A stretch of 6,835 bases of DNA from the NCBI GenBank assembly GCA_028276205.1, contig JAPYWU010000078.1, positions 1 through 6,835 of the forward strand, read 5' to 3'. Numbering within the stretch: the stretch's first letter is position 1; each line of letters opens with the position of its first letter. This document shows, in pieces, positions 1 to 4,782 of this stretch. Under the pieces are notes generated by a model. It saw only the letters and a list, made by a program, of their open reading frames with translations, made no database searches and was not told where the DNA came from. The stretch is from Dictyoglomaceae bacterium (GTDB lineage Bacteria > Dictyoglomota > Dictyoglomia > Dictyoglomales > Dictyoglomaceae). A program made the position numbers and the translations under genes.

Positions 1-1
1 A

Positions 2-562
2 AATATCTCCTATCCTTTTCTATTAATGTTCACTTTAGCAAAATATAATTATAAAGAATTAGATTTGATGTATAGGCTTGCGGAACAAGTAGGAGCAAAG
101 GGTTTTATACTTGAAAGATTTATTCCATTAGGTGAAGGAAATAAGATTAAAGAAATGGTTCTTTCTTATAAGGAATGGTATGAAGTGGTAGAAAGAGTTT
201 CATTTTGGATTGATGGTGAAGTTGAAGATCTCTTACCCTATAAAGCGTTTTATATTGATTTTGAGAAAAATACTATATGGGGAGCTTTGTGCAATTTAGG
301 AGAATCATGTGCCATTATGCCGAATGGAGATATATACCCTTGTAGAAGATTTCCTTTGATTTTAGGAAATGCTTTATATGATGATTTTAGTATAATTTAT
401 GAAAAGATTGTAAAATTTAGGGAGAATTTTAGTAAGGATAAGTTAAAGGGGAAGTGCTATTTATGTCCTGAGCCTGATTGTATAGGTTGTAGGGCCTTGT
501 CTTATTCCCTTTTTGGTGATATATATGCTGAGGATATCCAGTGCTGGAAATTACAAATTTAA
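2..562 (+). CDS. Radical SAM/SPASM-domain protein, C-terminal part (5' end outside window)
   Basis: The frame is open to the left edge (186 codons visible). An ATG at 26 sits inside a continuing conserved stretch, reading PFLLMFTLAKYN across it, so it is not a credible start. What is seen is the end of a radical SAM barrel (AKGFILERFIPLGEG, counting about residues 24-38 from that ATG) followed by a SPASM-type iron-sulfur domain. The domain has Cys89, Cys95, the GDIYPC segment with Cys106, then C144-x2-C147-x4-C152-x2-C155 and a final Cys173. SPASM proteins use S-adenosylmethionine and carry auxiliary [4Fe-4S] clusters; many modify peptides or make cofactors. The CxxxCxxC SAM-binding motif would lie upstream of the window. 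The substrate cannot be told from this fragment, and no precursor peptide gene is visible here. Its last 12 bases overlap the convergent exonuclease gene. The family call is firm; the subfamily is unknown. Confidence 0.85.
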   Translation, partial: NISYPFLLMFTLAKYNYKELDLMYRLAEQVGAKGFILERFIPLGEGNKIKEMVLSYKEWYEVVERVSFWIDGEVEDLLPYKAFYIDFEKNTIWGALCNLGESCAIMPNGDIYPCRRFPLILGNALYDDFSIIYEKIVKFRENFSKDKLKGKCYLCPEPDCIGCRALSYSLFGDIYAEDIQCWKLQI

Positions 563-1054
563 TGGTAGTAATTTTTCTTTCAATATTTTTAGATTTATAA
601 CATCTTCACGATTGTATTCTAATAATAAACTTAAAGCATAGATATCTCCATATTCAATATAATGATTCCATAAGATTACAGCCATCCTACCATCTATATT
701 TTTTAATTTTCTTGTAATACCTAATTTTTGCTCAATTCTTTTTAATCCTCCGTATAATCCCCTTTTCCAACATGAATACATTAAATCCTGATGGTATATA
801 TATTCTTCAAGATCAAGACCTAATTTTTCCTTTATAAAAGGTAAGTCAAAACGAGATCCATTATAAGTATATAATGTATGAGCTTTTTCCAATAGGATCA
901 TAATATTATAAGCTGTTATTTCGGGTCCTATTAATTGGTAAAAATGTTCCTCATAATCATTTTCCAAAAGTATACCCACAACTGTAATATAAGATGATAC
1001 AGGATTTAATCCTGTGGTTTCGATATCTAAATAAGCATTATATGTTTTAATCAT
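551..1054 (-). CDS. RNase H-like / DnaQ-fold DEDDy exonuclease (YprB-like, RNase_H_2 type)
   Basis: This 167-residue protein is a single RNase H-like 3'-5' exonuclease domain. Visible motifs are Exo I DIETTGL (Asp10, Glu12), Exo II YNGSRFDLPF (Asn65, Asp70), HQD at Asp90, and Exo III YNRED (Tyr147, Asp151). The Tyr four residues before the last Asp makes it a DEDDy rather than DEDDh enzyme. The segment GGLKRIEQKLGI (102-113) is typical of the YprB-like RNase_H_2 group. Two-metal hydrolysis of DNA or RNA ends is expected from the family; the substrate is unknown. The ATG overlaps the lacI stop as ATGA, with an AGAGGA-like ribosome site in the end of lacI, so translation is probably coupled. 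A small stem (1057-1060 with 1065-1068) could cover that site. The 3' end overlaps the convergent SPASM gene by 12 nt with no terminator visible. Confidence 0.88.
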   Translation of the reverse strand: MIKTYNAYLDIETTGLNPVSSYITVVGILLENDYEEHFYQLIGPEITAYNIMILLEKAHTLYTYNGSRFDLPFIKEKLGLDLEEYIYHQDLMYSCWKRGLYGGLKRIEQKLGITRKLKNIDGRMAVILWNHYIEYGDIYALSLLLEYNREDVINLKILKEKLLPLNL

Positions 1055-2085
1055 ATCCTCTTAGGAGGTGCACATGATTCTCTTATTATTAATTTTGTAG
1101 GTAATATAACCTCTTTTTTCTTTTTCCTTCCTCTTTTGAGTCTTTCAAATAAAAGTTTTACCGCTGTTTCACCCAGTTCATATGCTGGCTGATATACAGC
1201 TGTTAGGGGTGGTGAAAAATATGGGAACCATTCCATATCATCAAAAGATATTAAGGATAGATCTGAGGGAATTTTTATTCCTATTTCAGTTATTCTTTTT
1301 AGGGCTCCTAACGCCATTAAGTTATTACTTGTAAAGATAGCTGTTGGTGGATTTTTTAAGTTTAAAAGATGGCTTGTTCCTTCATATCCTCCCTTTTCTT
1401 TAAAGTCCCCCTCATAGATTAAGTTATCGTCCTTTGTAATATTATTCTCTTCTAAAGCTTTAAGATATCCCTCTAATCTTTCGCACCCTGTGGTAGTGTC
1501 TAATGGTCCTGTAACTATACCAATTCTCTTATGTCCTAAACTAATTAGATAATTTATAGCATCATAAGTACCTTTTACATTATCCACTAAAACTACGTCT
1601 TCATCTAAACCTTCTATTTTCCTATCTACTAAAACAATTGGTATATTTTTTTCTCTAAATAAATCCAGATTTTCTCTTGTCTCACTACTTTTACTTGGTG
1701 TAATTATTAATCCATCTACTCTTCTACTAAATAGCACTTCTATATAGTTTTTTTCCTTTTCCACATCCTCATCAGAATTACATAATATTAAGTTATAGTT
1801 ATATTTTGCGAGGTAATCTTCTACGCCTCTAACAACCTCTGGATAGAATAGGTTTGTAATATTGGATATTATCAATCCAATAGTGTTAGTTATTTTTTTT
1901 CGTAAACTACTGGCTAAAATGTTAGGTCTATATCCTAAAGTTTTTATAGCCTCATATACTCTTTCTCTTGTTTCTTTTTCCACATACCTTGTTTTATTTA
2001 TCACATGAGAAACAGTACTTATAGAAACTCCCGCTAATTTAGCCACATCTTTCATTGTTGGAGATTTTTTTTCTTGTCTTCTCAT
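1051..2085 (-). CDS. LacI-family transcriptional regulator
   Basis: The 344 residues show the full LacI-family layout. The N-terminal helix-turn-helix (about 11-30) reads MKDVAKLAGVSISTVSHVIN. The hinge region (about 55-64) reads NILASSLRKK and carries the Leu that normally wedges into the operator's central CpG. The periplasmic-binding-protein-like sensor (about 67-340) includes TNTIGLIISNITNLFYPEV, RRVDGLIITP, LGHKRIGIVTGP and SLISFDDMEWF. Such proteins are dimeric cytoplasmic repressors released by a sugar or nucleoside; the ligand cannot be read here. The start at 2085 has AAGGAAG and AAAGGAG upstream, whereas the internal Met11 has no ribosome site. The gene diverges from the CBM lipoprotein gene, whose promoter carries a LacI-type operator, so that gene is the likely target. 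The downstream exonuclease gene overlaps by 4 nt. The family call is certain; the target is inference. Confidence 0.96.
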   Translation of the reverse strand: MRRQEKKSPTMKDVAKLAGVSISTVSHVINKTRYVEKETRERVYEAIKTLGYRPNILASSLRKKITNTIGLIISNITNLFYPEVVRGVEDYLAKYNYNLILCNSDEDVEKEKNYIEVLFSRRVDGLIITPSKSSETRENLDLFREKNIPIVLVDRKIEGLDEDVVLVDNVKGTYDAINYLISLGHKRIGIVTGPLDTTTGCERLEGYLKALEENNITKDDNLIYEGDFKEKGGYEGTSHLLNLKNPPTAIFTSNNLMALGALKRITEIGIKIPSDLSLISFDDMEWFPYFSPPLTAVYQPAYELGETAVKLLFERLKRGRKKKKEVILPTKLIIRESCAPPKRI

Positions 2086-2088
2086 ATA

Positions 2089-2104
2089 CTTCCTTCTCTC
2101 CTTT
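2089..2104 (-). promoter_or_regulatory. Ribosome binding sites of the lacI-family gene
   Basis: Two purine-rich sites lie upstream of the ATG on the minus strand: AAAGGAG (2104-2098), 12 nt away, and AAGGAAG (2095-2089), 3 nt away. They support 2085 as the start over the internal Met11, which has no such site. Confidence 0.6.
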
Positions 2105-2130
2105 AATTTTTTTTGTTTTCAGTTTGTTTT

Positions 2131-2159
2131 ATTCTAAATTTTTTTAATAATTCTTTCAA
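2131..2159 (-). promoter_or_regulatory. Predicted sigma70-type promoter of the lacI-exonuclease operon
   Basis: On the minus strand TTGAAA (2159-2154) and TAGAAT (2136-2131) are separated by exactly 17 nt, each differing from consensus at few positions. The predicted start is near 2124, giving a 5' leader of about 39 nt before the ATG at 2085. A TGTTTTCA stretch (plus strand 2114-2121) near that start resembles half of the operator at 2395-2417 and could allow weak autoregulation. That match is short in AT-rich DNA and may be chance. Confidence 0.6.
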
Positions 2160-2240
2160 GAAGAAATACTAAATTTGGAACCATTTACTTAGTTTTTTTT
2201 AATGATTTTTTTCTTTAATATCGATAATTTTATAAAAATT

Positions 2241-2322
2241 CTCAGATAAGAAAAGTTAATTCTTTTAAAATAGAAGTTTTAAAAAGCTAAGTTAAAAGAA
2301 TTATTATGTGTTCTTATCTTAG
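2241..2322. repeat. Long AT-rich inverted repeat between the divergent promoters
   Basis: The outer arms AGATAAGAA (2244-2252) and TTCTTATCT (2311-2319) are exact complements, with CT/AG added outside after one mismatch. The inner arms TAATTCTTTTAA (2257-2268) and TTAAAAGAATTA (2292-2303) are also exact. A 4/7-nt internal loop separates them, and the apical loop is 23 nt (2269-2291). On the plus strand it is followed by TTCTTTTTTG (2323-2332), so a terminator-like reading is possible, but no gene ends here. It lies outside both predicted transcripts. Possible roles are an insulator, a regulator site, a cryptic RNA or a dispersed repeat; none can be chosen from this window. Confidence 0.6.
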
Positions 2323-2360
2323 TTCTTTTTTGTAGTTTTACTTAACATTCTCCTTTAATA

Positions 2361-2389
2361 TTGACTTAACATAAAATATTTTTTATAAT
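2361..2389 (+). promoter_or_regulatory. Near-consensus sigma70-type promoter of the CBM lipoprotein gene
   Basis: TTGACT (2361-2366) and a perfect TATAAT (2384-2389) are separated by 17 nt, the best promoter match in the window. The start point is predicted near 2396, giving a leader of about 167 nt. A strong promoter with an operator on its start point is the classic arrangement for repression rather than activation. A 9-bp direct repeat ACTTAACAT (2340-2348 and 2364-2372) overlaps the -35 region. Confidence 0.75.
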
Positions 2390-2394
2390 ATGGT

Positions 2395-2417
2395 AAAACG
2401 ATTGCAAAGCGTTTTCA
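2395..2417. promoter_or_regulatory. LacI-family operator over the predicted transcription start
   Basis: The core is an imperfect palindrome: AAAACG (2395-2400) and CGTTTT (2410-2415) flank a 9-nt centre, ATTGCAAAG, which itself has TT/AA symmetry. It can also be read as two overlapping half-matched sites of the common TGnAAnCGnTTnCA type, centred on the CpGs at 2399-2400 and 2410-2411. Each has a perfect right half (CGATTGCA and CGTTTTCA). It starts 5 nt after the -10 box, so a bound repressor would block initiation. The adjacent divergent LacI-family gene makes its product the obvious candidate; another LacI-family protein in the genome is not excluded. Confidence 0.75.
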
Positions 2418-2562
2418 TATAGTAAAAATTAGTTAAAAGGGGAAAAATAGAAACACTCCAAATTTTAATTCCTTGGAATAGATAGAGAGGGGAAAAGAGG
2501 TAAAAGAATATAGGATTAAAAGGCTCCTATATATATTAAATAAAGGGGAGGTATAAGGAGGT
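2396..2562 (+). promoter_or_regulatory. Approximately 167-nt 5' leader of the lipoprotein mRNA with small hairpins
   Basis: The leader is long and purine-rich. It holds a palindrome ATTCC-TT-GGAAT (2468-2479). It also has a hairpin with 8-bp arms ATATAGGA (2508-2515) and TCCTATAT (2525-2532) around a 9-nt loop, ending about 10 nt before the first Shine-Dalgarno copy. I do not recognise a known riboswitch class and see no T-run after either hairpin, so attenuation is not supported. Stabilising or translational roles are possible. Confidence 0.4.
2545..2562 (+). promoter_or_regulatory. Duplicated Shine-Dalgarno site of the lipoprotein gene
   Basis: GGAGGTAT occurs twice with a 10-nt period (2547-2554 and 2557-2564). 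The first copy, within GGGGAGG, ends 11 nt before the ATG at 2563. The second, AAGGAGGT, virtually abuts it. The second copy is too close for usual pairing, so the upstream copy or both may serve initiation. The encoded signal peptide (MKKIF) still favours 2563 as the start. Confidence 0.6.
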
Positions 2563-3219
2563 ATGAAAAAGATTTTTGTGATCTGTACCATATTAATGTT
2601 TTTACTCTTTATTGTTGGTTGTGCAAAGGCACCTACAACTGAGCAGCTTCAAAAAGTGGAAGAAGTTAAAAGAGAGGTTGCTTCAGTACCAAGTGTTCCA
2701 AATGCTTTAGTTATAACAACTTTTGAGAGTGGCAAGGAAGAAGGATGGACAGCAAGAGGGGATAATGTTAAGATCTTAGTAACAGATAAAGAGGCACATA
2801 CAGGTAAGTATAGTTTATATGTCTCAGGAAGAAGTAATGGTTGGCATGGTGCACAAATTCAATTAAAAGATATATTGAAACCAGGAAAAGTTTACAGCAT
2901 ATCTGTATGGGTAATGCAAAAATCTGGATCAAGCCAATATTTAGGTCTTACTATGCAAAGAAAATATGATACCGATTCTAATACTCAATATGATTGGATA
3001 AAGCATGAAAATAATGTGCCCAGTGGAAAATGGGTAGAACTTTCTGGTACATATGAGATTCCTGCCAATGTTTCTATTCTTGACCTTACCTTATATGTGG
3101 AAGCTCCATCAAATACTACTCTTGATTTTTATATTGATGATCTTGTTATTGTAGAAGGAAAAACTGGTTTTAGAATTACTCCTGAATTATATGAATTGGT
3201 AGCAAAGAATATTAAATAA
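2563..3219 (+). CDS. Stand-alone CBM22/CBM4_9-type carbohydrate-binding lipoprotein
   Basis: The 218 residues begin with a lipoprotein signal peptide: MKKIF, a hydrophobic core (4-17) and the lipobox IVGC with Cys20. A polar charged linker follows (21-45). One carbohydrate-binding module fills about 50-197, with the CBM22-like landmarks AHTGKYSLYVSGR, GWHGAQIQLKDILKPGKVYS, TMQRKYDTDSNTQYDW, VPSGKWVELSGTY and LDFYIDDLVIVEG. In xylanases this module precedes a GH10 catalytic domain and binds xylan or mixed-linkage glucan. Here no catalytic domain follows, only an 18-residue tail ending VAKNIK. The protein is probably anchored on the outer face of the membrane, holding polysaccharide or presenting it to enzymes or transporters. 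Its promoter carries a LacI-type operator facing the divergent repressor gene. The fold call is strong; the exact glycan is inference. Confidence 0.9.
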   Translation: MKKIFVICTILMFLLFIVGCAKAPTTEQLQKVEEVKREVASVPSVPNALVITTFESGKEEGWTARGDNVKILVTDKEAHTGKYSLYVSGRSNGWHGAQIQLKDILKPGKVYSISVWVMQKSGSSQYLGLTMQRKYDTDSNTQYDWIKHENNVPSGKWVELSGTYEIPANVSILDLTLYVEAPSNTTLDFYIDDLVIVEGKTGFRITPELYELVAKNIK

Positions 3220-3236
3220 TTTATAAAAAGAAAAAT

Positions 3237-3266
3237 TTTAAATTTATTTTAAAACTATGTTATAAT
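3237..3266 (+). promoter_or_regulatory. Extended -10 promoter of the PATAN-protein gene
   Basis: A perfect TATAAT (3261-3266) is preceded by TGT, giving the extended -10 form TGnTATAAT (3258-3266). A weak -35, TTTAAA (3237-3242), sits 18 nt upstream. The start is predicted near 3273, within the left arm of the hairpin at 3269-3303. This suggests the downstream gene is transcribed independently of the lipoprotein gene. Confidence 0.6.
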
Positions 3267-3268
3267 AT

Positions 3269-3303
3269 TTATGAGGGAAAGCTGGAAATGCTTTCCCTCA
3301 TAA
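3269..3303 (+). other. 14-bp hairpin at the predicted transcript start, before the PATAN gene
   Basis: ATGAGGGAAAGC (3271-3282) and GCTTTCCCTCAT (3290-3301) are perfect complements, extended by two T-A pairs to 14 bp, with a 7-nt loop TGGAAAT. It is the most GC-rich hairpin in the window. What follows is A-rich (AATAAAAAATAAAT), not T-rich, so it is not a canonical intrinsic terminator on the plus strand, and the minus strand lacks a T-run too. It could be a 5'-end mRNA stabiliser, an operator, or a weak terminator or processing stop for the lipoprotein mRNA. Confidence 0.7.
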
Positions 3304-3321
3304 TAAAAAATAAATAATATA

Positions 3322-3328
3322 AAAGGAG
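3322..3328 (+). promoter_or_regulatory. Ribosome binding site of the PATAN-protein gene
   Basis: AAAGGAG lies 6 nt before the ATG at 3335, near-ideal spacing, and fixes that start. Confidence 0.75.
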
Positions 3329-3334
3329 AGAACT

Positions 3335-4744
3335 ATGAGTTTAAATGGAGATTTGAAAAGCGTTTCATTATGGGAAGTTCTTGAGATTTTATCCTTTAGT
3401 AGAAAAACAGGAAGACTACAATTAACTCATGGTTCTAAAAAAACTGATGTTTATTTTGAAGAAGGTAGAATTAAGCATATAAAGGCAGATAACTGTGAAG
3501 ATAATGATGCTATATTAGGGCTTGCCTTATGGAAAGAAGGAAATTTTACCTTCTTCCCAGATGAAAAAGCTCCTAAAACAAATTTAAATTTAGATCCTCT
3601 CCATATTCTTGTAGATGTATCCAAGGATATTGATCTTATTGAATATTTAGGAGATCTTATTTTCCTATTTATTAATATTGCCAATTTAACTGATGAAGAG
3701 AAGAATGTAGGATTATTGTTTGATGGACTTAAACCTACTAAGGAAATTATCTTGAATTCTTCATATGGCGAAGCAAAGACATTAAGAATTATTGAAAAGC
3801 TTAGAAAAAATAGAAATCTTTTAAGAATAGATGAAAATTTAAATCTATTTTGGGCTTATACCTTCTGGAGATATTTTATTTTTACTCTTGAAAAGGAAAA
3901 TGAGAGAGATTTTCGTAAAAAATGGACAGATACCTTGAATAAAATGCCATCTACCTATAAACTTGCTTTTGAACTTCTAACTCGTGATAAAAAAGTGGAA
4001 TGGTTTAATATGTTCCCTTTAATCAGGGAGATTCCAAGTTCAGAATTCTTCCCAGTAGTTAGGGATGCTTTCTATTTTATAGAAAGTTATAGAAAGCTTG
4101 AGATTAACAATGTTATTGATACTGGAAAGATTCTTTTCTTAAGCCAAGAACTGGAGCCTTATATGGATAAGGTGTATGTGCCTATAAAGCATAGTGAGAT
4201 TATTGAAGAAAATATTGTTCTTTGGTCTTTTGATGGGAAAAGAGTTTTAAGAGAAATAATTGATATTTTACCTTTCGGTGAATTGAGAAAATTACAACTT
4301 GTAAAGGCTGTAATGGATAAAAAATTAATCTTAACATTAGGAGATAATTTAAAACTTGATTTTTTAAATTATTTCTTTAATTTCTGGCAAGATATACTTG
4401 TTAGAATCGAAAAGAAAGGAAAGGCAGAAGAATTTAAAAAAGAATGGGATAAATTTATATATGAAAGTCTTTCTGATGTAAAGCATCTTTTCTCCCATCT
4501 AACTTTTGAAACTAAGCCTAATTTCCCCTATTTTTATAAAAACATAGCCAAATCACAAGAGGATGAGTTAAGGGCGTTTTTGAGAGAAGCAATTAAAGTA
4601 GTATATGATTATGGAGAAAAGGTACTTTCTAAGGAAGAAATAGATGAGGCAATTAATAATGTACTTCAAAATGTGGAAAAATTTTCTTCTCAACAAGTAA
4701 AAGAGGCTATTTCTAATTTACTAAATGATGTATACATAAAGTAA
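3335..4744 (+). CDS. PATAN (DUF4388) domain protein with internally duplicated winged-helix/helical units
   Basis: This 469-residue soluble protein opens with a PATAN/DUF4388 domain (about 1-100): MSLNGDLKSVSLWEVLEILS, RKTGRLQL, VYFEEGRIKHI, ALWKEGNFTFFP. PATAN domains occur in signalling and gliding-related proteins and are thought to mediate protein contacts. The rest looks like one unit repeated twice. Unit A (about 126-260) and unit B (about 294-430) each have a winged-helix-like part around DG130-131 and DG300-301, ending LLRIDENLNLF and LILTLGDNLKL. Each then has a helical part with matching DFRKKW (192-197) and EFKKEW (366-371), and VVRDAF and FLREAI, at a constant offset of 174. A helical tail (431-469) ends the protein. 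There is no signal peptide or membrane segment. Its function is unknown; a cytoplasmic adaptor or regulator is a guess. The MFS gene follows after 38 nt. Confidence 0.85.
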   Translation: MSLNGDLKSVSLWEVLEILSFSRKTGRLQLTHGSKKTDVYFEEGRIKHIKADNCEDNDAILGLALWKEGNFTFFPDEKAPKTNLNLDPLHILVDVSKDIDLIEYLGDLIFLFINIANLTDEEKNVGLLFDGLKPTKEIILNSSYGEAKTLRIIEKLRKNRNLLRIDENLNLFWAYTFWRYFIFTLEKENERDFRKKWTDTLNKMPSTYKLAFELLTRDKKVEWFNMFPLIREIPSSEFFPVVRDAFYFIESYRKLEINNVIDTGKILFLSQELEPYMDKVYVPIKHSEIIEENIVLWSFDGKRVLREIIDILPFGELRKLQLVKAVMDKKLILTLGDNLKLDFLNYFFNFWQDILVRIEKKGKAEEFKKEWDKFIYESLSDVKHLFSHLTFETKPNFPYFYKNIAKSQEDELRAFLREAIKVVYDYGEKVLSKEEIDEAINNVLQNVEKFSSQQVKEAISNLLNDVYIK

Positions 4745-4781
4745 TTTTTTTAAGTTGCAAAAAATGATAAAATTACTTTAT
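4736..4781 (+). other. Inverted repeat spanning the PATAN stop codon and the MFS start region
   Basis: TAAAGTAATTTT (4737-4748) and AAAATTACTTTA (4769-4780) are perfect complements, extended by an A-T pair to 13 bp, with a 20-nt loop. The left arm contains the PATAN stop codon and the right arm ends 2 nt before the GTG of the MFS gene. No T-run follows in either direction. It is AT-rich and would be weak at high temperature. It could hide the transporter's initiation region. Confidence 0.5.
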
Positions 4782-4782
4782 T

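Noticed and set aside
26..28. ATG as the true start of the SPASM-domain gene
   Set aside because: The frame continues to the window edge and the residues just before it fit the conserved radical SAM strand, so the gene begins outside the window.
2055..2057. Alternative lacI start at Met11
   Set aside because: It would begin right at the helix-turn-helix and lacks a Shine-Dalgarno site, whereas 2085 has two.
2306..2335. Nine-codon plus-strand mini-ORF in the intergenic inverted repeat, and a minus-strand mini-ORF after AAAGGAG near 2350
   Set aside because: Both are too short to support. The first has no ribosome site, and in the second the AAAGGAG is only 1 nt from the ATG.
2395..2417. CcpA-type catabolite-repression site
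   Set aside because: It resembles such sites because all LacI-family operators do. No ccpA/HPr context is visible, and the divergent LacI-family gene is the simpler candidate.
3269..3303. Canonical intrinsic terminator of the lipoprotein gene
   Set aside because: The stem is good, but the downstream tract is A-rich on the plus strand and no T-run exists on the minus strand either; kept as a hairpin of uncertain role.
3451..3684. 77-codon minus-strand frame opposite the PATAN domain
   Set aside because: It lies wholly inside a well-supported gene with clear domain conservation on the plus strand, has no ribosome site, and its translation resembles nothing known.
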